Shown: positions 37,064-47,177, numbered from the stretch's first letter. The stretch: DNA of 64,000 nucleotides from Bacteroidota bacterium (GCA_026709335.1 JAPOTE010000017.1:28495-92494); one strand, 5' to 3'. Translations and numbers: made by a program. The notes: generated by a model from the sequence alone, not told the origin.

Positions 37064-37960
37064 ATGGCCTTTTATTGGAGAAAACTATTTATTCGCGGAG
37101 GGACCAAAGCGCCCTCCACCGGTGTCCAGCAAACAGAAACTGCACTTGCTGAGCCACGAAATGACACACTGCCTGAAGGCAGTGAGATGTCTTTCCTAGA
37201 CCACCTCGAAGACCTTCGATGGACCATTATTAAGGGGGTGGGCGGTGTTGTTGTTATGACAATTATCGCTGCAATTTTTCATGATTGGGTCGTAGACGTA
37301 GTGCTGATGGGACCAGCCAAATCAGATTTCATCACCTATCAACTTCTCGGCCTTGATTTTACCGACTTACATCTTCAGAACCGTACCGTAACAGGGCAAT
37401 TCTTTGCGCTCGTGGGCATCGTAATGGCTGCAGGACTTGTGGCTGGATCTCCAATCCTGATTTACTATGTATGGAAGTTTGTTGAGCCTGGGCTCTATCC
37501 ACGGGAAAAAGCAGGTATGAAGTTCATTGCAGCTTTTGCAACCTTCTTTTTTGTAATTGGAATCCTCTTTGGCTATTTGGTTATTACTCCACTCGCACTT
37601 AATTTTTTCAACAACTTCATCATCGATGATGCCATTCGTAACGAATTTGACATCACGCGATATTTCAGTAGTGTCACCTGGTGGGCATTTGGAGCCGGCT
37701 TGCTTTTCGAGCTGCCAGTCGTGATCTATTTTTTGACAAAATTGGGAATCGCTACACCACAGCGTCTACGCAATTTCCGAAAATACGCTTTCCTGAGCGT
37801 TTTCATTGTTGGTGCATTCGTAACTCCCGCGGACCCTTGGTCCATGTTTGCCGCTGCCATTCCATTGTATTTACTCTACGAAGGTTCTATCATTGTTGCA
37901 GCCTGGACTGAGCGCAAGAGACTCCGTGAGCTCGACGAAGCGTTTGGAGACGCTACCTGA
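37064..37960 (+). CDS. tatC: Sec-independent protein translocase TatC
   Basis: A 298-residue inner-membrane protein, the twin-arginine signal receptor of the Tat pathway for folded proteins. The TatC core starts near residue 42 with MSFLDHLEDLRWTI, the hallmark cytoplasmic N-terminus. Six hydrophobic helices follow, with FVEPGLYPREKAG after helix 2 and FELPVVIYFLTKLGI and FVTPADPWSMFAAAIPLYLLYE near the end. The 41 residues before the core are polar and may be a true extension or reflect a start further in (ATG 37187). No tatA or tatB is in the window. It follows the phosphoribosyltransferase gene closely and converges on the oxidoreductase genes. Confidence 0.93.
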   Translation: MAFYWRKLFIRGGTKAPSTGVQQTETALAEPRNDTLPEGSEMSFLDHLEDLRWTIIKGVGGVVVMTIIAAIFHDWVVDVVLMGPAKSDFITYQLLGLDFTDLHLQNRTVTGQFFALVGIVMAAGLVAGSPILIYYVWKFVEPGLYPREKAGMKFIAAFATFFFVIGILFGYLVITPLALNFFNNFIIDDAIRNEFDITRYFSSVTWWAFGAGLLFELPVVIYFLTKLGIATPQRLRNFRKYAFLSVFIVGAFVTPADPWSMFAAAIPLYLLYEGSIIVAAWTERKRLRELDEAFGDAT

Positions 37961-38149
37961 TCTCATATTTTTGTCATACGGGAACTCACAGAACCACTGA
38001 AAATAAACTGCGCTCGGAGCAGCACGGCATCGCCAAGGCTAACTCTCGCGATGGCAAAGGTTAACACTGTGCCTTGTCTTGCAAAAGCTTCGGACACTAG
38101 TGAGGACGTGCCCCTCGTTACAATCGGAATTGACGCATGAATCTGGATC

Positions 38150-39223
38150 CTACGAGATGGTCCAGGTATCTGCTGCATGAAGCAATTTGTCCAGATCTCC
38201 TTGTCCACGTTTTTCAGTCACTGCCATCACCTGCTCTTGCAACATCTGCTCATAGGTGGGACGTTCCTCGCGGTAAAAGACACCAAATGGCCGAGGCATA
38301 TCCGGTTGCTGGGACATCCGACTTACAATTTCTGCAAGTTCCAGACTGGTTTCATCGTAAACAATGGCGTCCTCCGAAGATAAATGTCCTTCTTCAAGGT
38401 CAAAAACAACTGGACTGAACCCAGCCAATCGAATGCCCTTGCTACCATTCGAAAACAACATGGGCTTTCCATGTTCTAGATAAATAGTACGCTCGGGCTT
38501 TGTTGCCTTCTCTGTAAATGCAAAAAAAGCACCATCATTATAGATATTGCAATTCTGATAAATCTCAATAAACGAACTGCCTTGATGTGCATGAGCTCGC
38601 CGAAGAATTTGGGTCAAATGTTTTGTATCTCGATCGGCCGTTCGAGCTACGAAAGAGGCGGAAGCCCCCAAACTGATAGAAATCGGATTGAACGGAGGTG
38701 ATACGGAACCAAATGGACTGCTCTTGGTCACCTTTCCAATCTCACTGGTTGGGCTGAACTGTCCTTTAGTCAACCCATAAATCTGATTGTTGAAGAGCAA
38801 GATTTGTAGGTTTACATTTCGCCTCAGAATATGTATCAGGTGATTGCCCCCAATAGATAATGCATCCCCATCTCCCGTAACAACCCATACATCCAACTCC
38901 GGCCGTGAAGCCTTCAGGCCTGTGGCGACCGTTGGAGCGCGCCCGTGTATGGAATGCATTCCATACGTCTCCATGTAATATGGGAATCGACTTGAACAAC
39001 CAATCCCGCTGATAAATACAACATTCTCACGTTTTACATCCAATTGTGGCATCAAGCGCTGTACACTTGCAAGGATTGCATAATCCCCGCATCCAGGACA
39101 CCAGCGTACGTCTTGGTCACTAGAGTAAGCCTTCCTGTCAATTTTAGGTTTTGATGGACTCAGCCTGCGAGATCCGAGCCCCGGTGGAAGAGTTGGTTTT
39201 TTTGAAGGAGGTAGTGTTGGCAT
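38150..39223 (-). CDS. korB: 2-oxoacid:ferredoxin oxidoreductase, beta subunit
   Basis: A 357-residue cytoplasmic TPP-binding subunit. Seen: WCPGCGDYA (Cys 42 and 45) and ISGIGCSSRFPYY (Cys 76), iron-sulfur ligands of this family. The TPP/Mg motif TGDGDALSIGGNH starts at 117, and LLFNNQIYGLTKGQFSPTS is typical of 2-oxoglutarate-type enzymes. It works with the alpha/gamma subunit at 39223-41118 to oxidise a 2-oxoacid with CoA to the acyl-CoA, passing electrons to ferredoxin. The start ATG shares a base with the alpha stop (TAATG), so translation is coupled. Substrate most likely 2-oxoglutarate; not proven by sequence. Confidence 0.92.
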   Translation of the reverse strand: MPTLPPSKKPTLPPGLGSRRLSPSKPKIDRKAYSSDQDVRWCPGCGDYAILASVQRLMPQLDVKRENVVFISGIGCSSRFPYYMETYGMHSIHGRAPTVATGLKASRPELDVWVVTGDGDALSIGGNHLIHILRRNVNLQILLFNNQIYGLTKGQFSPTSEIGKVTKSSPFGSVSPPFNPISISLGASASFVARTADRDTKHLTQILRRAHAHQGSSFIEIYQNCNIYNDGAFFAFTEKATKPERTIYLEHGKPMLFSNGSKGIRLAGFSPVVFDLEEGHLSSEDAIVYDETSLELAEIVSRMSQQPDMPRPFGVFYREERPTYEQMLQEQVMAVTEKRGQGDLDKLLHAADTWTIS

Positions 39224-41118
39224 TAACTGGATTGTTTGCAGTGAAGGATGGCCGCATCTACAATCTCACTGGCCTTGAATGGTTGACCTTGAACTTTACT
39301 CAGCTTCACAAAAGGCAGCAGAAAACGATCCCGCAGAATGCGAACAAGTTGCCCCATATTCAATTCCGGCACCAAATAATGATCAAAACGGCTCAGTACG
39401 CTTCCCAGATCAGAAGGTAAAGGATTAATGTTCCGTAACTGAACAGCTCCCGCCTTGAGTCCACCGTCGCGCAACCGATCTACAGCAGTCCGAATTGCTC
39501 CTTGAGTTGAACCCCAGCCAATAATAACCAGATCTCCCTCTGTATCACCATAGACATCTAGAGGCGGTAGGATTTGGGCGACTTTCTTGACCTTATTTGC
39601 TCTGAGAGTCGTCATAAATTGATGATTTTCTGGATCATAGGAGACCGATCCTGTCTCATGCTCTTTTTCCAGGCCACCCAGACGATGTTCTAAACCTGGG
39701 GTACCCGGTTTGGCCCATGGGCGTGCAAGTGTATCCTCATTGCGCAAATATGGAAGGAAGGTATCCTTGCCTTCAACTTTGCGGTTGGGTTTATTGGCAA
39801 ACGGAACATGGAAATCTTTCAGGTCTTTGGACGATGGAATGCGCCAGGGCTCAGAGCCATTGGCCACGTATCCATCAGCCAGCAGAATCACCGGTGTCAT
39901 GTGCCGCACAGCTACACGACACGCTTCATAAGCTGCATGGAAGCAGTCTCCTGGTGTAGAGGCAGCAATGATGGGCAATGGAGCCTCTCCATTACGGCCA
40001 TACATGGCTTGGAGAAGATCGCTTTGCTCTGTCTTGGTGGGAAGCCCCGTAGATGGACCGCCTCGCTGCACATTCACAATCACCATGGGCAATTCCATCA
40101 TGACTGCCAACCCAATTCCCTCCGCCTTGAGGGTCAATCCTGGACCGCTGGTGGCGCAAACTCCCAGACACCCCCCAAAACTGGCGCCAATCGTGGCACC
40201 AATTGCAGCGATTTCATCTTCGGCCTGAAAGGTTTTGACTCCGAAGTTTTTATGCCTGCTCAAGTTATGCAGCAAATCGGAAGCGGGAGTGATAGGATAA
40301 CTGCTATAAAACAGGGGCAGTTTGCTTTTCGTACTCGCCGCAACGAGACCCAATGCGAGTGATTCTACGCCACGAATGGCCCGATAAACTCCAGGTTCAA
40401 GCTCCGCCGGAGGAATTTGGTACTGTACGATGAAATCTTCCGTAGTCTCACCATAATGAAATCCCTTCTTAAGTACATGCTGATTCGCTTTAATGAGTTC
40501 AGGACGACTGGAAAATTTCTGCGCAAGCCAATCCAAAGCTGGCTCAATTGGGCGTGAATATAGCCATAGGGCCAACCCCAGGGCGAACATATTCTTGCTT
40601 CGATCAATGACTTTTTTATCCAGATTATGGTCTTTCAGTGCCTCCTCTGTCATCCTGGATAATTCAACCTTAAAGACTTGATACCCCCTGAGAAGCTCTT
40701 CATTATCCAGTGGATTCACATCTCCATATCCGGCAAGTTTCAAGTTGTGAGGCTTAAACGCATTCTCGTTAATCACGATAGCTCCACCGCTACGAACACG
40801 TGAAAGATTGACTTTTAATGCAGCCGGATTCATCGCCACAAGCAAGTCAACCTCATCCCCTGGAGTCCGAACGCTGACCGAACCGAAATGCAACTGATAA
40901 CCACTGACACCATAGGTAGTCCCGGCGGGTGCTCGAATTTCTGCTGGAAAATCGGGGAGGGTCGAAAGGTCATTGTGAGCAAATGCTGTCGCCAAAGTAA
41001 ACTGAGAACCGGTTAACTGCATTCCGTCTCCTGAATCGCCTGCAAAAAGAACCGTCGCTTCCCTGAGGGATTGAACAGATTTTACTTCCTTAACGGTATT
41101 GGAAGAATCGCTACCCAT
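39223..41118 (-). CDS. korA: 2-oxoacid:ferredoxin oxidoreductase, fused gamma-alpha subunit
   Basis: A 631-residue subunit; ATG 41118 is chosen because the codon before it is TTG. The N-terminal gamma domain (about 20-200) has VLFAGDSGDGMQLTGSQ and DLLVAMNPAALKVNLSRV. The alpha (pyrimidine-binding) domain follows, with FYSSYPITPASDLLHNLSR, AIGATIGASFGGCLGVCATSG (split here) and VNVQRGGPSTGLPTKTEQSD. The C-terminal domain has VIIGWGSTQGAIRTAVDRL and LRNINPLPSDLG. This gamma-alpha order is that of the two-subunit KorAB enzymes used in an oxygen-tolerant or reductive TCA cycle. No ferredoxin gene is adjacent. Three heptamer repeats lie 46-66 bases upstream of the start. Confidence 0.93.
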   Translation of the reverse strand: MGSDSSNTVKEVKSVQSLREATVLFAGDSGDGMQLTGSQFTLATAFAHNDLSTLPDFPAEIRAPAGTTYGVSGYQLHFGSVSVRTPGDEVDLLVAMNPAALKVNLSRVRSGGAIVINENAFKPHNLKLAGYGDVNPLDNEELLRGYQVFKVELSRMTEEALKDHNLDKKVIDRSKNMFALGLALWLYSRPIEPALDWLAQKFSSRPELIKANQHVLKKGFHYGETTEDFIVQYQIPPAELEPGVYRAIRGVESLALGLVAASTKSKLPLFYSSYPITPASDLLHNLSRHKNFGVKTFQAEDEIAAIGATIGASFGGCLGVCATSGPGLTLKAEGIGLAVMMELPMVIVNVQRGGPSTGLPTKTEQSDLLQAMYGRNGEAPLPIIAASTPGDCFHAAYEACRVAVRHMTPVILLADGYVANGSEPWRIPSSKDLKDFHVPFANKPNRKVEGKDTFLPYLRNEDTLARPWAKPGTPGLEHRLGGLEKEHETGSVSYDPENHQFMTTLRANKVKKVAQILPPLDVYGDTEGDLVIIGWGSTQGAIRTAVDRLRDGGLKAGAVQLRNINPLPSDLGSVLSRFDHYLVPELNMGQLVRILRDRFLLPFVKLSKVQGQPFKASEIVDAAILHCKQSS

Positions 41119-41777
41119 CAACTATAATCCATGCTTCAACTCTCATTCTATTTCTAGTAATATCTTATTCCTTATTACTTATTCTCTTTAACATTATCCG
41201 AGCCAAATCTTACCCTCTGCCCATGAATGTGTTGCATCCTAGCCGGCCCGGTGATGAGGTCAATACTCTCTCCTTGTTTTCATTTTTAAGGATAATAACT
41301 ACCAGTAGAAAGATATTGAATAGGTCAAGCAAATGCCGCAAAACGGAATACCTTATGTAAACAATATGGCTTCAATCTGCTGAACACTTTGCAGATTGAG
41401 GAATCCCTTCAGTTTTGCCACATCCATCATATTAATCGCCGTGGGAATCCAGAGATAACATAGTTCATGGGTTGCTGGAACAGTTCACAGGGCAGATTAC
41501 GGCCCCGTTACAAGAACAGTGAAAAACAACGAGTTCTGACGGAAAATGAGAACCCCAGTTGTGTGTCAAAATCTCATACAAAAAGATATTTTGCTGAGAT
41601 CATAGGCTTTCAGTCCCACGAGATGCAGGATAACTTTGAGCTTGATCAAGAGAATTTTGATGGCCGTACCTTAACCTATTCCATCCGAATTCCTGGGTAC
41701 AAGATTTTGTTCAACTCCAAGTGTAATTTGATGGAGCTATCAGATATCCTGAAGAAGAACATCACCTGTAATCACGA
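41119..41777. other. intergenic region
   Basis: About 660 bases upstream of the oxidoreductase operon. The only long frame (41467-41859, plus strand) runs into the neighbouring gene on the other strand and shows no family signature, so it is not accepted. A triple 7-bp repeat at 41164-41184 is listed separately. Confidence 0.35.
41164..41184. repeat. three tandem heptamers upstream of korA
   Basis: CTTATTC, CTTATTA and CTTATTC run head to tail at 41164-41170, 41171-41177 and 41178-41184. Read on the minus strand they are three RAATAAG-type heptamers, 46-66 bases before the korA start. They may be a regulator site or a slippage-prone tract near the promoter. Confidence 0.5.
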
Positions 41778-42950
41778 CTACTGGGGACGCACAGAGGCCA
41801 ATGTTTCCTGTATTGACGGCAGGTTGATGGTCTGGGGAGCGCGTGCACGAATCATGTAGGCTTCCAGAAGACCTCTATGCTGACTAGGGGCCTCAACAGC
41901 TTCCACAATGAGTTGATGATCCAAATGGTTCACACGATCACTTGCTGCACGTAAAGCATCCATTGAAATCTTGAGCGCTGTATCTACTGGCATGCGCTCC
42001 GGATTGATATCAAGACCATACCAACCGTTGTACCCATGCATCTTGAGTACATAAAGGCCTGCCTCCATTTGCTCAGGTGAGATCAATCCTACATTCAAAT
42101 CCTGATCATAGTTACCCAGAGGCTGACTATTCCAATGTGTATGCGCCAACCGTCCTTCGGATAACGGCCAACTCAAGGCATAGGCAATATCCTCAAATCC
42201 CATGAGAAGATGTCCGATTTCTGGATTCATACAAACAAGCTTATGGCCATCTTCAAGTAAGCTACGATTCTCTTCATGCTTAAGCATTGCTTCAACCTGC
42301 TGCCCGAGCAGTACACCTTCTGGAGTTAAGCTATATAGAATTCGGCCTCTGGGCTCATAGGGTTTGGGCTCAAACGCAATCCTTGCACCAGGAGCGGCAT
42401 CGAGAGCTTCCGCCAATCCTTCCGCAAATCTCCTCCTCATATGGGCCAGGTTGATTCCAAATGGATTTTCATACCCGTCAATTCCAGGCCATACGACGGA
42501 AAATTCACATCCCAGTTCCTGGCCCAGATGTAATGAACGTATCGTTCGATCAATGGCCATCTGGCGAATCTGATCGTCCGGATTTGACAGGGATCCAAAT
42601 TCAAATTCCGCGTCATAAAATAGAAGTGGTATGACTGTCAATAATCGAATGCCGGTATCTCGAGTGAAATCTTTCCATAGCTTCAAATTGCTCTCGTCAA
42701 TCTCATACGGGTAATGAGCTTCCAGAGCATCCAATCCGTAATCTTTCAGGGATGCAGCAATTTCCAATCGAGCTTCAATCGATTCATTCTGCTTATACTT
42801 CGCATGGAATCTCGAATCTGCGGGAGAAAAAAACCAAATTCCCGCTGAAAACTTGGGAGTCAATTCAAACGATTGTAAATGAGCGACCAGAGCGTCTCCC
42901 GTTAGAAAATCGGCTTGACTGCGTAGATCAGGAAGTGTCATTTTTTTCAT
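41778..42950 (-). CDS. xylose isomerase-like TIM-barrel sugar isomerase
   Basis: A 390-residue cytoplasmic enzyme of the xylose isomerase-like TIM-barrel superfamily. Seen in order: PKFSAGIWFFSPADSRFH near the N-terminus; GLDALEAHYPYEID; GCEFSVVWPGIDGYEN, in place of the WGGREGYE strand; RIAFEPKPYEPRGRI, with the metal-binding Glu and adjacent Lys; VCMNPEIGHLLMGF, where Glu and His correspond to the second metal ligands; and HTHWNSQPLGNYDQDLNVG, equivalent to the H-x-D-x-N...D-x-D block, with W replacing one usual acidic residue; then GLDINPER. Metal ligands are largely kept, so isomerase activity on an aldose is likely, but the changes mean the substrate may not be xylose. It has no sugar operon around it. 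Confidence 0.82.
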   Translation of the reverse strand: MKKMTLPDLRSQADFLTGDALVAHLQSFELTPKFSAGIWFFSPADSRFHAKYKQNESIEARLEIAASLKDYGLDALEAHYPYEIDESNLKLWKDFTRDTGIRLLTVIPLLFYDAEFEFGSLSNPDDQIRQMAIDRTIRSLHLGQELGCEFSVVWPGIDGYENPFGINLAHMRRRFAEGLAEALDAAPGARIAFEPKPYEPRGRILYSLTPEGVLLGQQVEAMLKHEENRSLLEDGHKLVCMNPEIGHLLMGFEDIAYALSWPLSEGRLAHTHWNSQPLGNYDQDLNVGLISPEQMEAGLYVLKMHGYNGWYGLDINPERMPVDTALKISMDALRAASDRVNHLDHQLIVEAVEAPSQHRGLLEAYMIRARAPQTINLPSIQETLASVRPQ

Positions 42951-43125
42951 GGAATTTACTGTGAGCTACAAATGTACAACATTAGCCCAAAGTATCCATA
43001 CTTCCGCAGAAGAACAAAATGGCAGATCTGAAATTCTCAAAATTTCCATTTGCCTTACAACATCCACCTCATTTATATCACAGATGAATATCTCCTTAAT
43101 AAACCCCGCAATCATTCCCTACCCA

Positions 43126-46100
43126 CTAATCACGCTTTCTCGAAAATGCAAGACCTCTGGCATGATCCTCCGGCGTAACATATCTCGTATGATATTCTAT
43201 CCAATCCGAAGGATATCGTTGATAAATCGGATCGTCCTGTAATCGCCCGGGAATCTCATCATAGGTAGGATCTCCATGCGAAGGTAGTGGTCTGAGTGTT
43301 CTGGAAAAGGTCGTATTGTAGTCACCATCCTTGACCCAGCCATCGCCAATGAGAACAAAATCCCTTTCCTGATCAGATACTAAATCCATTGCCGTAAACC
43401 GTAATAACATTTCGTCTCCTGCATTCATGATCACATAACGATCATCTATGTCTTCCAATAATGGCAGAACATCTCCAAAACGCGTATGATAGCCGACAAG
43501 ATCTCGCCAGATTTGAGCGGTACCGCTCAATGTGTCATATTCAGGCAGTTCAGGGGAAGAACGATCTGCTTCCCTGGCAACCGAAAAACCTCGATACCTG
43601 AGATCTACGCTTTCGGGGAGCATATGCGTCACCTGTGCAAGTGAATCATCCAGCTTTCCTGCCGTATACAGAGCATCCCAATAAATCTCCATATTCGTGT
43701 GTAACCGAAGTCGTTGTGACTCTGACCTCTGAACGATCGGCGCGAGATCAATCAGGACAGTTTTGGATTTCCCACTTGGAAATCCTAGATCTGGATGAAT
43801 TATTTCCCAAGATCCGTCGGATAACTGAGCCTCCAATCGTAATCCGAACGGGAGCGAATGCTCCCCCTGACTAATTGCAACATTAACCGAAGTATCCGTT
43901 GGACGAACCCATCCTCTGGCTACGAGCCAGGCATCCTGCGGAGTTTCTTTGCTGATTTCGACTTCTATATAATGCGATCTGGTGATTCCTTGATAATCGC
44001 CACGCCCAAAGAAGTCTGCATAACTCTCATCCTCGGCGATCACGTATCTCAACATATCCTGACCTTGATCATCCCAGGCACCTACCACCGGCGTAAGTTC
44101 GGAGGTCACATGAACCTTTAATTCGGGTGGAGGAAACGCAAATCGCTCATCAATAAATATCTCGGTGCCCGGAGGGTGATCCACCACCATGAGAGATACA
44201 TGATCAAAGAAATGAGTTTCCCATAATTCTGCTGTAATCCGAATATCATACATTCCGTCACGGGGTTGGAGCTGAGTTCCTCTGATCTTCACCCGATCTT
44301 CTGTGGTCATGATTTCGGCCGTTTCCTGGGCATTAATTTTAAGGCCCAGGGGAGAGCGCCAAATAAAGTCAGTCACAAATGTCATGCCCGTGCCATCCCA
44401 CGTAAAGAGCCATGGACAGGATCCCTTCAGACGCTGTGTCGCACTAATTATCTCGTCTGACAATAAGTCAAACTCGGCCTGAACCGATCCATTGGGCCAT
44501 GTGATCCGCGCAACATCCGCGAGCGACTGCATTCCAAGACCAAAATGTATAATTGGTTGTGTGATCGGTTGCTTCTGATAAAGAAGCCCTGCACGAATTT
44601 CAACTTCTCCACCGATTCCAAAAGAATTGATTCGCTGGTCACCTACTGCCACTGCGGCACGAGGTTGAATTTGTTTCCAATGATATCCTTTTGTAGTCAA
44701 AACTCCGTAGCGTACAGGGATACGATCATTATTGAGACCAATCAAGTCCAGTCTCCCAGCAAATCTGGTTGCACTAAGTGCATACGTTTCAATGTCAATC
44801 GGATCCCCATAGAGATAGAAGGAATAGTCGTGATCTTGCAAGAATACCCAAGACTGATCCTTCGTAGTCAAAACCAGATCTACCCCTCCGTTATTATCCA
44901 GATCACCGGACAATAACTGAGCTCCTGATGCCTGTAAAGGGTAATCAATCAATATTTCTACTGCAGGCTCATTCCCTGAAGTAATGCGCAGGACTTGCCC
45001 GGTATCCGTAAGTCCCAGAATTTCAATCCAACCGTCACTATTGCTGTCTGAGACGATCAAGTCCACAAATGAAGGAATTTCTCTGGGTATTTCCATAGAA
45101 ATAAATCGCCCCTGCCGCTCATTTGCAAGTATATTCAATTCCCCCTCAGCATCCAATAATGCTGCATCAGGATCTCCATCCTGATCGAGATCTGCCCAAG
45201 CAAATGCACGAAGATTAGACACTGCTGAAAACCACTCCGTCTGCTCAAATGTACCATCTCCATTATTGCGAAGTGTAATAACCCCACGCTCAGCATCATT
45301 CAGAACCAAATCAATATCTCCTTCCAGGTCAATGTCTGCTACCCAGACTCCTGTATAAGCTGCATTAATAATTGGAGAGCTTAAGCTCAATTCGTCCGTC
45401 ACGTCCATGAACTGCTCCAGCGAATCCTGTCGAAGAAGGCGCAACCCTTCGGCTCCTGCTAAAACTAGATCTGTCCTGAAGTCAAAATTATAGTCGATCC
45501 CTACTCCCGCATCATGCCCACCGATTTGGGGGGCTTCCCAAGCCTCTTCCCGAAGCGTCTTTACAGAATCCATTCCTCCATAAAAAATCGCAGGTAATGC
45601 AGTATTTCCCAGTGCAATCGCAGAAATCCACTCCTGGGGAACGTTTAGGGAGACAAGAGACTGTTGATCAACAATAATCTGCATTGAATCATCTCGCACC
45701 GCGGGAGAAGAAGATGGATTTTCGATACGAATAAATCGTGTAATCGGATCTCCTACGCGCTCAAGAGATACACGAAGCTCAGCTAAATCCTGACGATACT
45801 GTGGCTCACTGAGCAAAATGTTTCGCAGAATTGCCAGTTGGATCGTAAGATCGCCTCCTTGCTCGGAACCTCTAAGGCTCTCAATCTGATCCTGAACGTC
45901 TAATCCCCAAGTGTAGTTACTGAATTGCTCCAGAAGTTCAAGGTCTAAAGTACCTGATAAAACAGATTGTTCAAGCTGCTTAAGTAACACCGCAGTATTC
46001 CCGGGGGCAGCAATGGCAAGTTGTTCTATGACAGATATTCGTTCCTCCGAATCTTCGGGAAGAATCTCAACAAGTTCAAAAAGTGCGCGCATGTTCAAAG

Positions 46101-46500
46101 AATCAGCTGACAGCACACTGCGGAGATGCTTGAGTTGCATTGATATGTCATCCGTCATCCGCGCATAAGCAGCTGCCAGAAGGCGTATTTCACTATTCGT
46201 TGAATCCAATTCCAATGCGCGATTAAGATGCATCTGGGCTGTTTCCAAATCATTTTGACGCATTGCCATCAGGGCCAAATTTGCCCAGGTAGCGGGCTCC
46301 GTCGGAGCAAGCTCAGTGACCAGTGTCAACTTGGCTCTCGCTCGTAGATCCTCTCCCACCTCCATGGCGGATACGCCCGAATAAAAAGCTGTGACAGTAC
46401 TGTTGTAAGCTTCCGATCCCGGACGAACGACTTCGGGGCCTCTACACCCGAACATTAAAAATATCAAGATGGCCCCAATTACTGAATTTGTAGTGTACAT
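43126..46500 (-). CDS. TPR / FG-GAP / ASPIC-UnbV lipoprotein
   Basis: An 1124-residue exported lipoprotein (lipobox LMFGC, Cys about 19). Residues about 30-170 are TPR-like (PATWANLALMAMRQNDLETAQMHLNRALELD, given in part). The middle (about 300-600) holds Asp-rich FG-GAP blades: DIDLEGDIDL, DLDQDGDPDA, DSNSDGWIEI, DLDNNGGVDL. An ASPIC/UnbV segment follows (FGIGGEVEIRAGLLYQKQ, HFGLGMQSLADVARITWPNG). Next comes CPWLFTWDGTGMTFVTDFIW and about 440 further residues with no fold I can name, including HFFDHVSLMVVDHPPGTEI and YHTRFGDVLPLLEDIDDRYV. This combined architecture joins the TPRs of the haem lipoproteins with the UnbV domain of the lipoproteins at 47-57 kb. Possible role: assembly or scaffold on the cell surface; unknown. 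Confidence 0.82.
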   Translation of the reverse strand: MYTTNSVIGAILIFLMFGCRGPEVVRPGSEAYNSTVTAFYSGVSAMEVGEDLRARAKLTLVTELAPTEPATWANLALMAMRQNDLETAQMHLNRALELDSTNSEIRLLAAAYARMTDDISMQLKHLRSVLSADSLNMRALFELVEILPEDSEERISVIEQLAIAAPGNTAVLLKQLEQSVLSGTLDLELLEQFSNYTWGLDVQDQIESLRGSEQGGDLTIQLAILRNILLSEPQYRQDLAELRVSLERVGDPITRFIRIENPSSSPAVRDDSMQIIVDQQSLVSLNVPQEWISAIALGNTALPAIFYGGMDSVKTLREEAWEAPQIGGHDAGVGIDYNFDFRTDLVLAGAEGLRLLRQDSLEQFMDVTDELSLSSPIINAAYTGVWVADIDLEGDIDLVLNDAERGVITLRNNGDGTFEQTEWFSAVSNLRAFAWADLDQDGDPDAALLDAEGELNILANERQGRFISMEIPREIPSFVDLIVSDSNSDGWIEILGLTDTGQVLRITSGNEPAVEILIDYPLQASGAQLLSGDLDNNGGVDLVLTTKDQSWVFLQDHDYSFYLYGDPIDIETYALSATRFAGRLDLIGLNNDRIPVRYGVLTTKGYHWKQIQPRAAVAVGDQRINSFGIGGEVEIRAGLLYQKQPITQPIIHFGLGMQSLADVARITWPNGSVQAEFDLLSDEIISATQRLKGSCPWLFTWDGTGMTFVTDFIWRSPLGLKINAQETAEIMTTEDRVKIRGTQLQPRDGMYDIRITAELWETHFFDHVSLMVVDHPPGTEIFIDERFAFPPPELKVHVTSELTPVVGAWDDQGQDMLRYVIAEDESYADFFGRGDYQGITRSHYIEVEISKETPQDAWLVARGWVRPTDTSVNVAISQGEHSLPFGLRLEAQLSDGSWEIIHPDLGFPSGKSKTVLIDLAPIVQRSESQRLRLHTNMEIYWDALYTAGKLDDSLAQVTHMLPESVDLRYRGFSVAREADRSSPELPEYDTLSGTAQIWRDLVGYHTRFGDVLPLLEDIDDRYVIMNAGDEMLLRFTAMDLVSDQERDFVLIGDGWVKDGDYNTTFSRTLRPLPSHGDPTYDEIPGRLQDDPIYQRYPSDWIEYHTRYVTPEDHARGLAFSRKRD

Positions 46501-47177
46501 GCGTATTTATATTCTGATCAGCGAAGCTGATGTTCACTGATAAATGAAATTTGTTTCCTACCAACCTCTGCACTCCCCATTTTGAAATTATACAACATAG
46601 CCTCTGTCTTGTTAAGGACATCAAAATGAAACGGCGATATATCTATATCAACTCGGTCTGAGTGGGTACCCCCATCATTAAATTGATTGTTTCTGTGGAT
46701 GCCTTGCAATGTCTTCAGAAAGCAGGAATCGCTCTCCCTCGCTACCGGGATGTTACCTGATCCGTACTGTTTGTGATATAACTCAAAATTCGTGCCTTTT
46801 GCAATTTTTCTTCGATAATTTCGTCGTATAATCTAACCTCTGATCCAGATTCGTATTGAAAACCAATTGCTTTACTGTTGTTTTTGATCCCGTATGCCAG
46901 TGTTTCTGGAAAGCCTTAGATTTGTATCGTAGCCAGTCAATTTTCACTGAAAATGAGCTTCATGTTCTCTCCCACTTTCAATGTTAATAAGCTCAAGAAA
47001 CTGCTCAGCAACTACTCATAAAATCTCGCGAAATCCTAATATGGAGTTGCAGACGATAAATTCTTGATCTATCATGTGATGAAATTCAGGTCGAGCAATG
47101 GCACATATTCATTCAATGAGTATTCCTCTATATGGAAAGTCATATAGTCTCCACTACAATACAGAGGGGATGAGCGA
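46501..47177. other. intergenic region between divergent lipoprotein genes
   Basis: About 680 bases that must hold promoters for both directions. A small hairpin (ATCAGC 46517-46522 with GCTGAT 46526-46531) lies in the leader of the minus-strand gene. A 7-bp inverted repeat, CTATATG 47128-47134 with CATATAG 47141-47147, lies 30 bases before the plus-strand ATG and is a candidate operator. No gene accepted. Confidence 0.4.

Noticed and set aside
39808-40362. 184-codon plus-strand frame
   Set aside because: Antisense inside korA with no family content.
41467-41859. 130-codon plus-strand frame in the gap upstream of korA
   Set aside because: Its last 80 bases are antisense to the isomerase gene, no signature is recognisable, and composition looks non-coding.
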